DNA of 64,000 nucleotides from G020348185 sp964525045 (GTDB taxonomy: Bacteria > Nitrospirota > Nitrospiria > Nitrospirales > UBA8639), in NCBI GenBank assembly GCA_964525045.1, contig CAZGFD010000005.1, positions 124,001-188,000 on the forward strand. The letters run 5' to 3'. Shown in pieces: positions 56,587 to 63,611 of this stretch (position 1 is its first letter; every line of letters begins with the position of its first letter). Below the pieces are notes generated by a model, which did no database searches, was not told the origin of the DNA, and saw nothing but the letters and a program-made list of their open reading frames with translations. Position numbers and translations under genes: made by a program.

Positions 56587-56976
56587 CTAATCGGTTTGTT
56601 TTGAAACCGTTTTAAAATAGGCCAGGAGGTCTCGAACAGAAATGACTCCAACAATTTGTCCGTCCTCGGTAATGGCCAAATGGCGTATGCGACGATCAGC
56701 CATGAGATCACGAGCATATTGGGGGGAGAGCTTCTTATCGAGTGAAATAATGGGGCTCGACATGAGTCCTTGGACTTTAAGTTGACTGACATCCAGGGAT
56801 TCGGCAACGGCACGAACCACATCCGTTTCTGTAATAATTCCGGCAAATTCCCCATTTTTTTCCACTAATAGGGACCCAATTCGTTGAACCTGCATTTGTT
56901 GAGCCGCTTCCTTGAGGCTAGATTCTTCCGAGATCACACTAATTTCTCGTGTCATGAGTTGGCCTAGGGTTGCCAT
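56587..56976 (-). CDS. CBS domain pair protein
   Basis: ATG at 56976 is preceded by AAGGAGGG; the longer frame is not used. The 129-residue protein is two CBS motifs (residues about 5-60, 65-125), with a GIITETDVVRAVAE and a GVISVRDLLAYF segment. Such single-module proteins bind adenosine nucleotides and often regulate transporters or enzymes. It lies divergent to arsR-pst, 485 bp away. Confidence 0.85.
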   Translation of the reverse strand: MATLGQLMTREISVISEESSLKEAAQQMQVQRIGSLLVEKNGEFAGIITETDVVRAVAESLDVSQLKVQGLMSSPIISLDKKLSPQYARDLMADRRIRHLAITEDGQIVGVISVRDLLAYFKTVSKQTD

Positions 56977-57070
56977 GACTATCCCTCCTTCTCTCACTTC
57001 GGTGGAAAGATCGGGGAACAAAGAAAGCCATATTCTGAACTAATCGCTATACTCGCGTAAAGCCTTGATA

Positions 57071-57098
57071 GCATTTTCCCGTTTTTACGGGAAAATGC
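57071..57098. repeat. Perfect 11-bp hairpin upstream of the CBS gene
   Basis: GCATTTTCCCG and CGGGAAAATGC are perfect arms around a 6-base T-rich loop. It is about 95 bp upstream of the CBS gene start and is followed on the plus strand by a repeat of the TTTCGGGTTTC type. It could be an operator or a transcript structure. Confidence 0.5.
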
Positions 57099-57124
57099 CG
57101 TTTCGGGTTTCACGTTTCGAGTTT
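57099..57124 (+). repeat. Left copy of inverted intergenic repeat
   Basis: CGTTTCGGGTTTC followed by ACGTTTCGAGTTT. The same 26 bp recur inverted at 57412-57437 with three differences, bracketing the arsR promoter region. Confidence 0.55.
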
Positions 57125-57218
57125 CGGGTTCAAGAAAAATAAGTCCATTTATGGTGACCCATTTCCTTGCCTCATTCATCAAAGGGGACAAAGGAAAACC
57201 TGGGGGGAATAATGGCCA

Positions 57219-57274
57219 TTGACAATGCACTCGCATTCGCCTAAATATCTACTCATATGAACCATTATTCATGT
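57219..57274 (+). promoter_or_regulatory. Candidate promoter and ArsR-type operator for arsR-pst
   Basis: A perfect -35 hexamer TTGACA (57219-57224) is 17 bp upstream of a -10-like TAAATA (57242-57247). Just downstream, at 57255-57274, a dyad reads ATATGAACC-ATTATTCATGT: core ATGAA-N6-TTCAT, matching the ArsR/SmtB 12-2-12 consensus. The dyad would cover the transcription start, the classic block point for such repressors. The leader to arsR is about 200 bp. This is a prediction from consensus only. Confidence 0.55.
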
Positions 57275-57411
57275 AACAAATCTGAGCTTTGTCAGACTTA
57301 TTAAGGGTAGACGGGGAAAATTCAATATCCATTTTTACTTTCATCACCGGACCAAACTCTCGGGTTAAGCCTTGCTATACCAAGGAGGGAAAAGCTTTCT
57401 TTTTCAACCCC

Positions 57412-57437
57412 AAACCTGAAACGCGAAACCCGAAACG
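57412..57437 (-). repeat. Right copy of inverted intergenic repeat
   Basis: AAACCTGAAACGCGAAACCC is part of the inverted copy of 57099-57124, ending 24 bp before the arsR ATG. It lies in the leader of the arsR-pst transcript. Confidence 0.55.
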
Positions 57438-57461
57438 ATCTTTTTTTCAACATTCCCAACT

Positions 57462-57782
57462 ATGAAGTCAGAACCATCGTTCCCCACTTGTGCTGACAAG
57501 CTGAAAGTTCTGGCTGACACGACCCGTTTGGCCGTGATTGAGGCTTTGATGAAAAAACCTCAATACGTGAATGAACTGATGGATCTTCTTCATGTTGAAC
57601 AAAGCCTTCTATCCCATCACTTAGCCCAACTCCGTGATGCGGGCTTAGTTGAAGCGAAGCGAGATGGAAAAGCCGTGCTCTACCAATTGGCACCTGGGGT
57701 TTCCAGAACCACACAGGGGAAAGCCATCGAATTGGGATGCTGTCAACTTTCCTTTCCGACAAAGAGATCCAAGCGGTTATGA
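57462..57782 (+). CDS. ArsR-family transcription regulator heading the pst operon
   Basis: A 106-residue winged helix protein: LKVLADTTRLAVIEALM (helices 1-2), VNELMDLLHVEQSLLSHHLAQLRDAGLV (recognition helix), then KAVLYQLAP. Thiols are C10 near the N-terminus and the vicinal pair C93-C94 in ELGCCQLS; the common ELCVCDL metal site is absent (ELMDLLH instead). A C-terminal vicinal Cys pair resembles the arsenite site of Acidithiobacillus-type ArsR. The stop overlaps the pstS start (ATGA), so it is translationally coupled to phosphate transport, an unusual partner. No clear ribosome site precedes the ATG. Its operator is probably 57255-57274. Confidence 0.85.
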   Translation: MKSEPSFPTCADKLKVLADTTRLAVIEALMKKPQYVNELMDLLHVEQSLLSHHLAQLRDAGLVEAKRDGKAVLYQLAPGVSRTTQGKAIELGCCQLSFPTKRSKRL

Positions 57783-58612
57783 GACGGTCCCTTACTCACT
57801 ATTTTATTCTCATTTTCCTACTCGTGGCCACCGGGGGTTGCCAAGATTCCTCTGCCACAGGTCCGACAAACGACAAACTCGTGATTACCGGATCCAGCAC
57901 AATCGCACCGCTGGTATTGGCAATCGGGAAACGATATGAATCCAGAAGGTCCGGGATACGAATTGATGTTCAGACCGGTGGGTCATCCCGTGGAATATCA
58001 GATATCCGCCAGAATTTGGCACATGTTGGGATGGCCTCTCGAGCCCTCAAGAAAGGGGAACACGATCTCTACGGGACCGTGATTGCCTATGACGGCATTG
58101 GCCTCATTGTCCACCGCTCGAATACGCTGGCCTCACTCGATTCCAACGACGTGACAGCGATCTACACGGGCCGAAAAACAAATTGGAAAGAGGTCGGCGG
58201 GATTGATGCCCCCATCACCGTGGTAAACAAAGCCGAGGGCCGGGCGACTCTTGATCTTTTCCTGAATTACTTCAATATACAGAATACCCAGGTTCAAGCC
58301 CATGTGGTGATTGGGGACAACGAGCAGGGTATTAAGACTGTCGCAGGGAATCCGCACGCTATCGCTTATGTGTCCATCGGAACGGCTGAATACGATGCAG
58401 CTCATGGAGTCCCCATCAAACTCCTCCAGTTGGAGAATATCCCTGCATCACTTAAAACTGTCCAGGAAGGCCGGTTTCCTCTTTCCCGTCCTCTCACTCT
58501 GATAACGAATACGTCGCCAACAGGAGCCGCTAAAGCCTTTATTGATTTTGCCAAATCTCCAGAGGTGCATGATCTGGTCACACAATATTACTTTGTCCCC
58601 TTCGCAGGGTGA
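57779..58612 (+). CDS. pstS: Phosphate-binding protein PstS
   Basis: The ATG at 57779 overlaps the arsR stop. The 277-residue lipoprotein has lipobox ATGGC (Cys about residue 21), then the phosphate-binding pattern VITGSSTIAPL, QTGGSSRGISDIR, HVGMASRALK and GRATLDLFLNY. It binds phosphate for the PstCAB importer. Its 3' end overlaps the start of pstC by 44 bp, so the operon is tightly packed. Confidence 0.92.
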   Translation: MRRSLTHYFILIFLLVATGGCQDSSATGPTNDKLVITGSSTIAPLVLAIGKRYESRRSGIRIDVQTGGSSRGISDIRQNLAHVGMASRALKKGEHDLYGTVIAYDGIGLIVHRSNTLASLDSNDVTAIYTGRKTNWKEVGGIDAPITVVNKAEGRATLDLFLNYFNIQNTQVQAHVVIGDNEQGIKTVAGNPHAIAYVSIGTAEYDAAHGVPIKLLQLENIPASLKTVQEGRFPLSRPLTLITNTSPTGAAKAFIDFAKSPEVHDLVTQYYFVPFAG

Positions 58613-59447
58613 TCGACTCCTATTCTGGGCCCTGAGCGTCCTAGCCGGCTTGGCGGGCTCGATTGTTCTATTGATTTTGTTTTTCCTGATGATCGAGGCC
58701 CTACCGGTGCTCTTCCATGTTGGATGGGAGCCATTTTTCTTCGACTCGTCCTGGCATCCCACAGAGGGGCTCTTTAACCTGGTACCCATGTTTTGGGGAA
58801 CGCTGCTTGCCACAACAGGAGCTGTCGTCTTCGCCACCATTATGGGAATTTCTTCTGCACTATTTTGCCACTACTATGCTCCTACACCTTTGGCCTCGAT
58901 ATACAGGAAATTTATTGAACTCTTGTCCGGCATTCCATCAGTGGTCTTTGGTTTCTGGGGATTGATGGTATTGGTTCCCTTGATTGCCAGCTTCCATCCA
59001 CCCGGACCCAGTCTCCTGGCAGGAGTGGTGATTCTCACACTGATGATTCTTCCCACCATCGCATTGGTCGCTGACACGAGCATGGCCAACGTCCCTCGGG
59101 AATACCTCCAGGGAGCAGCAGCCCTGGGACTGGGACGATGGGCAACCATTTGTCATGTGGTTTTACCGGCTGCAAAATCAGGGCTCTTCGCCGGCATACT
59201 GTTGCAAACCGGCCGGGCAATTGGCGAAACCATGGCTATTCTCATGGTCGCGGGTAACGTGGTCCAAACACCCAGCAGTATCTTTGACCCAATCAGGACG
59301 CTCACAGCTAATATCGCTTTGGAGATGGCTTACGCCGTCGGGGATCATCGTTCAGCGCTGTTCCTCAGCGGCCTTTTGCTTTTGACCATGGTTGCGGGAT
59401 TGATCTTTATGGCAGACCGGATCCACCGATATTCACCGCATGGGTAA
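58569..59447 (+). CDS. pstC: Phosphate ABC permease PstC
   Basis: The start is uncertain: the ATG at 58569 overlaps pstS by 44 bp, and TTG at 58593 is an alternative. The 292-residue membrane protein has six predicted helices, the EAA-type loop (EYLQGAAALGLGRWATICHVVLPAA) and SGIPSVVFGFWG. It pairs with PstA to form the channel. Overlap with pstA (ATG 59440 inside this gene) supports cotranscription. Confidence 0.9.
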   Translation: MIWSHNITLSPSQGDRLLFWALSVLAGLAGSIVLLILFFLMIEALPVLFHVGWEPFFFDSSWHPTEGLFNLVPMFWGTLLATTGAVVFATIMGISSALFCHYYAPTPLASIYRKFIELLSGIPSVVFGFWGLMVLVPLIASFHPPGPSLLAGVVILTLMILPTIALVADTSMANVPREYLQGAAALGLGRWATICHVVLPAAKSGLFAGILLQTGRAIGETMAILMVAGNVVQTPSSIFDPIRTLTANIALEMAYAVGDHRSALFLSGLLLLTMVAGLIFMADRIHRYSPHG

Positions 59448-60294
59448 GAGCATCAAATTCAAACAGGATCCGATTCCCGCCATCACAATTTGGACGGTGG
59501 CAGGATTGGTCTGTGGCATGTTCTTGTGGTTGATCAGTGACCTGAGTTGGCAGGGGGCTTCCCATTTGTCTTGGGATTTTTTAACAAATCCACCATTGGA
59601 TGCAGGCCGACAAGGTGGCATCAACTCCATCTTGGTTTCCACCGGCCTCATCATGTTGGTATGTATGACCGTAGCGCTGCCGATAGGAATCGGAGCGGCA
59701 ACCTTTTTGGCAGAAATCACTTCACAGGGGCAATATTTCGCCATATTCATTCGTCGCAGTCTCGATGTCTTGGCGGGAGTTCCATCCATCGTGTTCGGTC
59801 TGTTCGGAAATGTGTTCTTTTCTAATATTCTTGGAATGGGGTTTTCAATTCTCTCCGGTGGGCTCACCCTGTCCTGCATGGTCCTTCCCATATTGATCCG
59901 GACCACTGAGGAAGGGTTTCGCTCGCTCCCCGATGAGTATCGTCTTTCCGCTGCCGCCCTTGGCCTCTCAAAAACCGGCACACTGGTCCATCTACTTATT
60001 CCCGCCGCCGTTCCGAGTCTTGTCGTGGGATTTATTCTTGGACTCGGGCGCGCCATGGCGGAAACCGCCGCATTGATATTCACCAGTGGATATGTCGACC
60101 GCATGCCCGAATCACTGCTGGATTCTGGGCGCGCTCTATCGATTCATATTTTTGATCTAGCGATGAATGTTCCCGGCGGTGATCAGGCCGCCGCCGCAAC
60201 GGCACTTGTGTTGATCGGGTGTTTAGTGGTCCTGAATTATCTTTCATCATGGGCCTCCACGCATTGGGCTCGAAAAAGGATTCTGTTCACGTGA
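59440..60294 (+). CDS. pstA: Phosphate ABC permease PstA
   Basis: The 284-residue protein has six helices and the EAA-type loop SLPDEYRLSAAALGLSKTGTLVHLLIPAAVPSL, with AGVPSIVFGLFGNVFF as the PstA signature. It overlaps pstC at its start and pstB at its end (GTGA). It forms the second half of the phosphate channel. Confidence 0.92.
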   Translation: MGKSIKFKQDPIPAITIWTVAGLVCGMFLWLISDLSWQGASHLSWDFLTNPPLDAGRQGGINSILVSTGLIMLVCMTVALPIGIGAATFLAEITSQGQYFAIFIRRSLDVLAGVPSIVFGLFGNVFFSNILGMGFSILSGGLTLSCMVLPILIRTTEEGFRSLPDEYRLSAAALGLSKTGTLVHLLIPAAVPSLVVGFILGLGRAMAETAALIFTSGYVDRMPESLLDSGRALSIHIFDLAMNVPGGDQAAAATALVLIGCLVVLNYLSSWASTHWARKRILFT

Positions 60295-61133
60295 AATATT
60301 CATCAAAGCCTCATCGGCAACCCCGTGATCAAAAAAATAAGGACCGCTTCGCTTCATGCTGCGATCCATATCCTTTAATCAAGAGTGACAATCTTGGACT
60401 GCACTATGGTGACAGAGCGGCGTTGAAGGGAGTGTCCCTCACCATCTTTGGAGGGTGCCTGACAGCCATTGTCGGGCCCTCAGGAAGTGGCAAAACGAGT
60501 TTTTTGATGTGTCTCAACCGATTGATTGATTTAATCCCCAATTGCCGGGTCTCAGGTAATTTGTTTTTTGGGAATGTGAACGTGCTCTCTCCTGATATGG
60601 ATGTCCTTCAATTGCGTCGGCGTATTGGGATGATTTTTCAGAAACCCAATCCTTTCCCGATGTCTATTCGAAAAAACCTGGAATTCCCTCTCAAAGAACA
60701 CGGAATTGCCAAGCAATCAAAGGCCGATGAGTTCATTCAGAAGGCTTTAATGGATGTCGGATTATGGAACGAAGTAAAAGACCGCTTGGGAGCTCCAGCC
60801 TTAGGGTTGTCGGGCGGCCAACAACAACGGCTTTGTATCGCACGATCTCTGGTTCTTTCACCGGAAGTCTTGCTCATGGATGAACCATGCAGCGCCTTGG
60901 ATCCTCTCTCCAGTGGCATTGTGGAGGACTTGATATTTAGCTTGCGAGGTCAGTACACGGTCGTCATGGTCACACATAACCTCGCTCAAGCACGTCGCAT
61001 TGCTGACTATGTCGGCGTCTTATGGGCAGAAAATGGGGCCGGACAACTCGTCGAATCGGGACCCACCCGCCAAATTTTTGAACACCCGCAACAGGATCTC
61101 ACTACTGCCTATATCAATGGTATCCGGGGGTAA
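60291..61133 (+). CDS. pstB: Phosphate ABC ATPase PstB
   Basis: The start is the GTG at 60291, overlapping the pstA stop, with AAAAGGA upstream. The 280-residue ATPase has Walker A GPSGSGKTS (about 62-70), signature LSGGQQQRLCIARSL, and Walker B VLLMDEPCSALDPL. It has a basic N-terminal extension of about 30 residues containing a CC pair (SCCDPYP) that most PstB proteins lack. It energises phosphate import. No phoU gene follows; the porin gene follows 172 bp later. Confidence 0.93.
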   Translation: MKYSSKPHRQPRDQKNKDRFASCCDPYPLIKSDNLGLHYGDRAALKGVSLTIFGGCLTAIVGPSGSGKTSFLMCLNRLIDLIPNCRVSGNLFFGNVNVLSPDMDVLQLRRRIGMIFQKPNPFPMSIRKNLEFPLKEHGIAKQSKADEFIQKALMDVGLWNEVKDRLGAPALGLSGGQQQRLCIARSLVLSPEVLLMDEPCSALDPLSSGIVEDLIFSLRGQYTVVMVTHNLAQARRIADYVGVLWAENGAGQLVESGPTRQIFEHPQQDLTTAYINGIRG

Positions 61134-61193
61134 CGAACCCCGCTGCTAACGTTTTTTCCTCTATCTTCCTCAACCTCACCAAAGTTTACTCCT

Positions 61194-61238
61194 CTTTTAA
61201 ACTTTCTTAACCGTTCTGTAACACGTGCCTTTTATAAG
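61194..61238 (+). promoter_or_regulatory. Possible promoter for the porin, with Pho-box-like repeats
   Basis: TATAAG at 61233-61238 is a good -10, but there is no -35. Instead the region upstream has TTAAAC, TTAAC and GTAAC words roughly 9-11 bp apart (61197-61222), partly like the direct repeats of a Pho box. The match is weak. Confidence 0.3.
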
Positions 61239-61305
61239 AGTAACCCATGGTACGGAGAGTTCATTTCACTCCTGATTACCCAACAACAGTGGGAGGACAT
61301 TTCTG

Positions 61306-62718
61306 ATGCAGGACCGAAAAACCTGGATGGGCCTGTTGGTCGTTATGAGTATGGTATTCGTGACCCCTCTGGTGGCTAATGGTGAGCTTGCGGACATTTT
61401 GTACGAGAAAGGAATCCTCGACAAGGACGATTATATTAAAGCCCAGGCTGAATCCGAAAAGCTTGCGGAGGCAGAGGAACGGAGATTGGAAGAAGAATTC
61501 CCGGTTAAACTGGGTTATGGGTCGAAAGGGTTTGAAATTCGATCTCGCGATGGCAAGTACTCTACCCAAATCCAGTGGCGTCTTCAGTTCCGGTATTCAC
61601 ACCCGGATAGCGGGGATCCCAGTGAAGATGAATTCCTGGGAAGTGATCAGGTGACGGAAACACCAGAAAGTTCTTTTCAAGTTCGACGAGCGCGAATCAA
61701 GGTGGGGGGGCATGGATATAAGCCGTGGCTGAAGTATTATTTTGAATATGACTTTCCATCCTCCAGACTCCTTGACTGGCGGCTCATGATCGAGAAATTC
61801 AAGTTTGCGCAACTCAGACTCGGCCAATGGAAAATTAATTACAACCGTGAACGAGTGGACTCCTCCGGAAAGCAATTTGCCGTCGAACGATCAATCGTCA
61901 ACCCCACTTTTACCATTGACCGGCAACAGGGTGCCATGGCTTATGGCCATCTATTTCCTGGAACCCTTGCCGATTCCTGGTACTATGCATTTGTCGGGAA
62001 TGGACGCGGGAGAGGAAATTTGAATGATGATGGGCGTATGATGTATATGGGGCGGGCTCAATGGAACTTTTTGGGACGTGACTTGAAATTTTCTATGACA
62101 GATGTCGAATTTCATGAAAAGCCCACCGGCAGTGTGTCCTTTGCCGGTTATTGGAACCAGTCTGACTGTACCCGGTTTTCAAGCGCAGGGTGTGCGGATC
62201 TTAATGGGTTCAGCGGGGCAACGAATGGGTCCCCCGGACAGGCCACGGGACGGTATGTCCTCATTGGCATGCAGCAGGGATTCGCCTTTAAATGGCGAGG
62301 ATGGGATATCCAGCAGGAATACCATTGGAAACAAATTGATGACGACCAATTCCCACTCGGTTGTGATGACCCTTTTAACGGTACGCCGGGATCTGGCCAG
62401 CAGGGTTGTCAGGGGCCCAGAACCAATCTCATGGGTAGTTATGTTCAAAGCGGATTCTTTCCCCATCATATCATTTCGAAATCCATTTCCGATAAACTGC
62501 ACATGGGATTTCGGTATGCCTTTGTCGATCCAAACATCTCGCAGCCTAATGATCTCAACCAAGAATATACCTTCGTCATCAACTACTTTTTTGCCGGTCA
62601 TCGGAACAAACTCACGTTTGACACATCCCGCTTGACTCTCGAAAACCAGGAGCCTGATGGATCAGGAAAATTAAGCAGCGTGCAGCGGTTCCGTCTGCAG
62701 TGGGATATTTCGTTCTAA
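61306..62718 (+). CDS. Phosphate-selective porin (OprO/OprP family)
   Basis: GGAGGA precedes the ATG by 9 bases. The 470-residue protein has a signal peptide, an N-terminal coiled coil (LDKDDYIKAQAESEKLAEAEERR, about residues 38-60) and the OprO/P barrel signature: FEIRSRDGKYSTQIQWRLQFRY, SSFQVRRARIKVGGHGYKPWLKYYFEYDF and FAQLRLGQWKINYNRERVDSSG. Such porins take in phosphate or polyphosphate across the outer membrane. It follows pstSCAB and completes the uptake route from outside to cytoplasm. Confidence 0.88.
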   Translation: MQDRKTWMGLLVVMSMVFVTPLVANGELADILYEKGILDKDDYIKAQAESEKLAEAEERRLEEEFPVKLGYGSKGFEIRSRDGKYSTQIQWRLQFRYSHPDSGDPSEDEFLGSDQVTETPESSFQVRRARIKVGGHGYKPWLKYYFEYDFPSSRLLDWRLMIEKFKFAQLRLGQWKINYNRERVDSSGKQFAVERSIVNPTFTIDRQQGAMAYGHLFPGTLADSWYYAFVGNGRGRGNLNDDGRMMYMGRAQWNFLGRDLKFSMTDVEFHEKPTGSVSFAGYWNQSDCTRFSSAGCADLNGFSGATNGSPGQATGRYVLIGMQQGFAFKWRGWDIQQEYHWKQIDDDQFPLGCDDPFNGTPGSGQQGCQGPRTNLMGSYVQSGFFPHHIISKSISDKLHMGFRYAFVDPNISQPNDLNQEYTFVINYFFAGHRNKLTFDTSRLTLENQEPDGSGKLSSVQRFRLQWDISF

Positions 62719-62752
62719 GAGGTTTCAAGAACGAGGGAGGCAAGAAATGTTC

Positions 62753-62814
62753 AGGTTCCAGTTGTCAGGTTTTGAGAGTAGGAATCCCTTCCTTAAACCT
62801 GACACGTGGAACCT
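62753..62814. terminator. Hairpin between convergent genes
   Basis: AGGTTCCAGTTGTCAGG at 62753 and CCTGACACGTGGAACCT ending at 62814 form inverted arms with two mismatches over about 20 bp. It lies between the porin stop (62718) and the convergent lipoprotein stop (62814), where a bidirectional terminator would be. It also belongs to the TTCAGGTT repeat group. There is no T run, so the terminator reading is only partial. Confidence 0.5.
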
Positions 62815-63503
62815 CATTCAGATGTCGGTTCGTGAGCAAGTTTTTTGAACAGCACGCCGACATGAAGGTTCGGGTTTCCGAGAGCTTTTGCGTAATTCTT
62901 TTCATTTGAGTTCACCATATATTCCACAGGTTCAAACTCCAATTTTCCAGGTTCGGCTTCTATCGGATCTAGTGGCGTCATAGAGAATTCCGCTCGATAC
63001 TCTTCATTATCTTGCCACTTCTCAGTCAGGACATGGTAATTGGTTGCGAATATATGCACGGCTTCTCCGCGGACATAGAGTCCTCCAGAGGTTGTCATCT
63101 GGCGGCGACTGGTCACTTCACCTGTTTCGAAAAAAGTCACCACCTCCTCCGGGGTGGCTTGCTGCAATCCTTTAACTAGTTTGGGAGCAAAAAAATTGAT
63201 CCAAGGGTCACTGAAAGCCCGATGACGGCTGCCTTCCATCATCGAATCCATGAGCGGCAATGGAGCAGAACCATGATATTCCTGAACCATCACGCCCTCA
63301 AGGATCTTTCTCATCGCTTCTTCCGAGATCGAGGTTGGATGACTGAATTCAACTCCATGATTTTTTACGGGTACATGGTACAGTTTGACGAATTGCTCTG
63401 AGCTTTCATAGATGGTCACCGTCGGAAAATGGGAGGCGCTGCCACAACCGGTCAACATGGCGATGGCCAATACAACAACGATCCCCGGAATGCTGTTACT
63501 CAT
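62814..63503 (-). CDS. Lipoprotein, hypothetical
   Basis: A 229-residue lipoprotein with signal (IVVVLAIAMLTGC, Cys about 20). The mature part is mixed: YESSEQFVKLYHVPVKNHG, a region SEEAMRKILEGVMVQEYHG, and a strand-rich C-terminus. I do not recognise the family. It is convergent with the porin and divergent from the Slp-like gene. Confidence 0.65.
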   Translation of the reverse strand: MSNSIPGIVVVLAIAMLTGCGSASHFPTVTIYESSEQFVKLYHVPVKNHGVEFSHPTSISEEAMRKILEGVMVQEYHGSAPLPLMDSMMEGSRHRAFSDPWINFFAPKLVKGLQQATPEEVVTFFETGEVTSRRQMTTSGGLYVRGEAVHIFATNYHVLTEKWQDNEEYRAEFSMTPLDPIEAEPGKLEFEPVEYMVNSNEKNYAKALGNPNLHVGVLFKKLAHEPTSE

Positions 63504-63611
63504 TGTGAATCCTTTCCATCAGAAGGCATTCTGGTAAAAGTGGGATATTATACATTACTATGAACCATTGTGGTCGCTTCATGCAATTTGCCGTCATTAA
63601 ATTCGTCGGCC

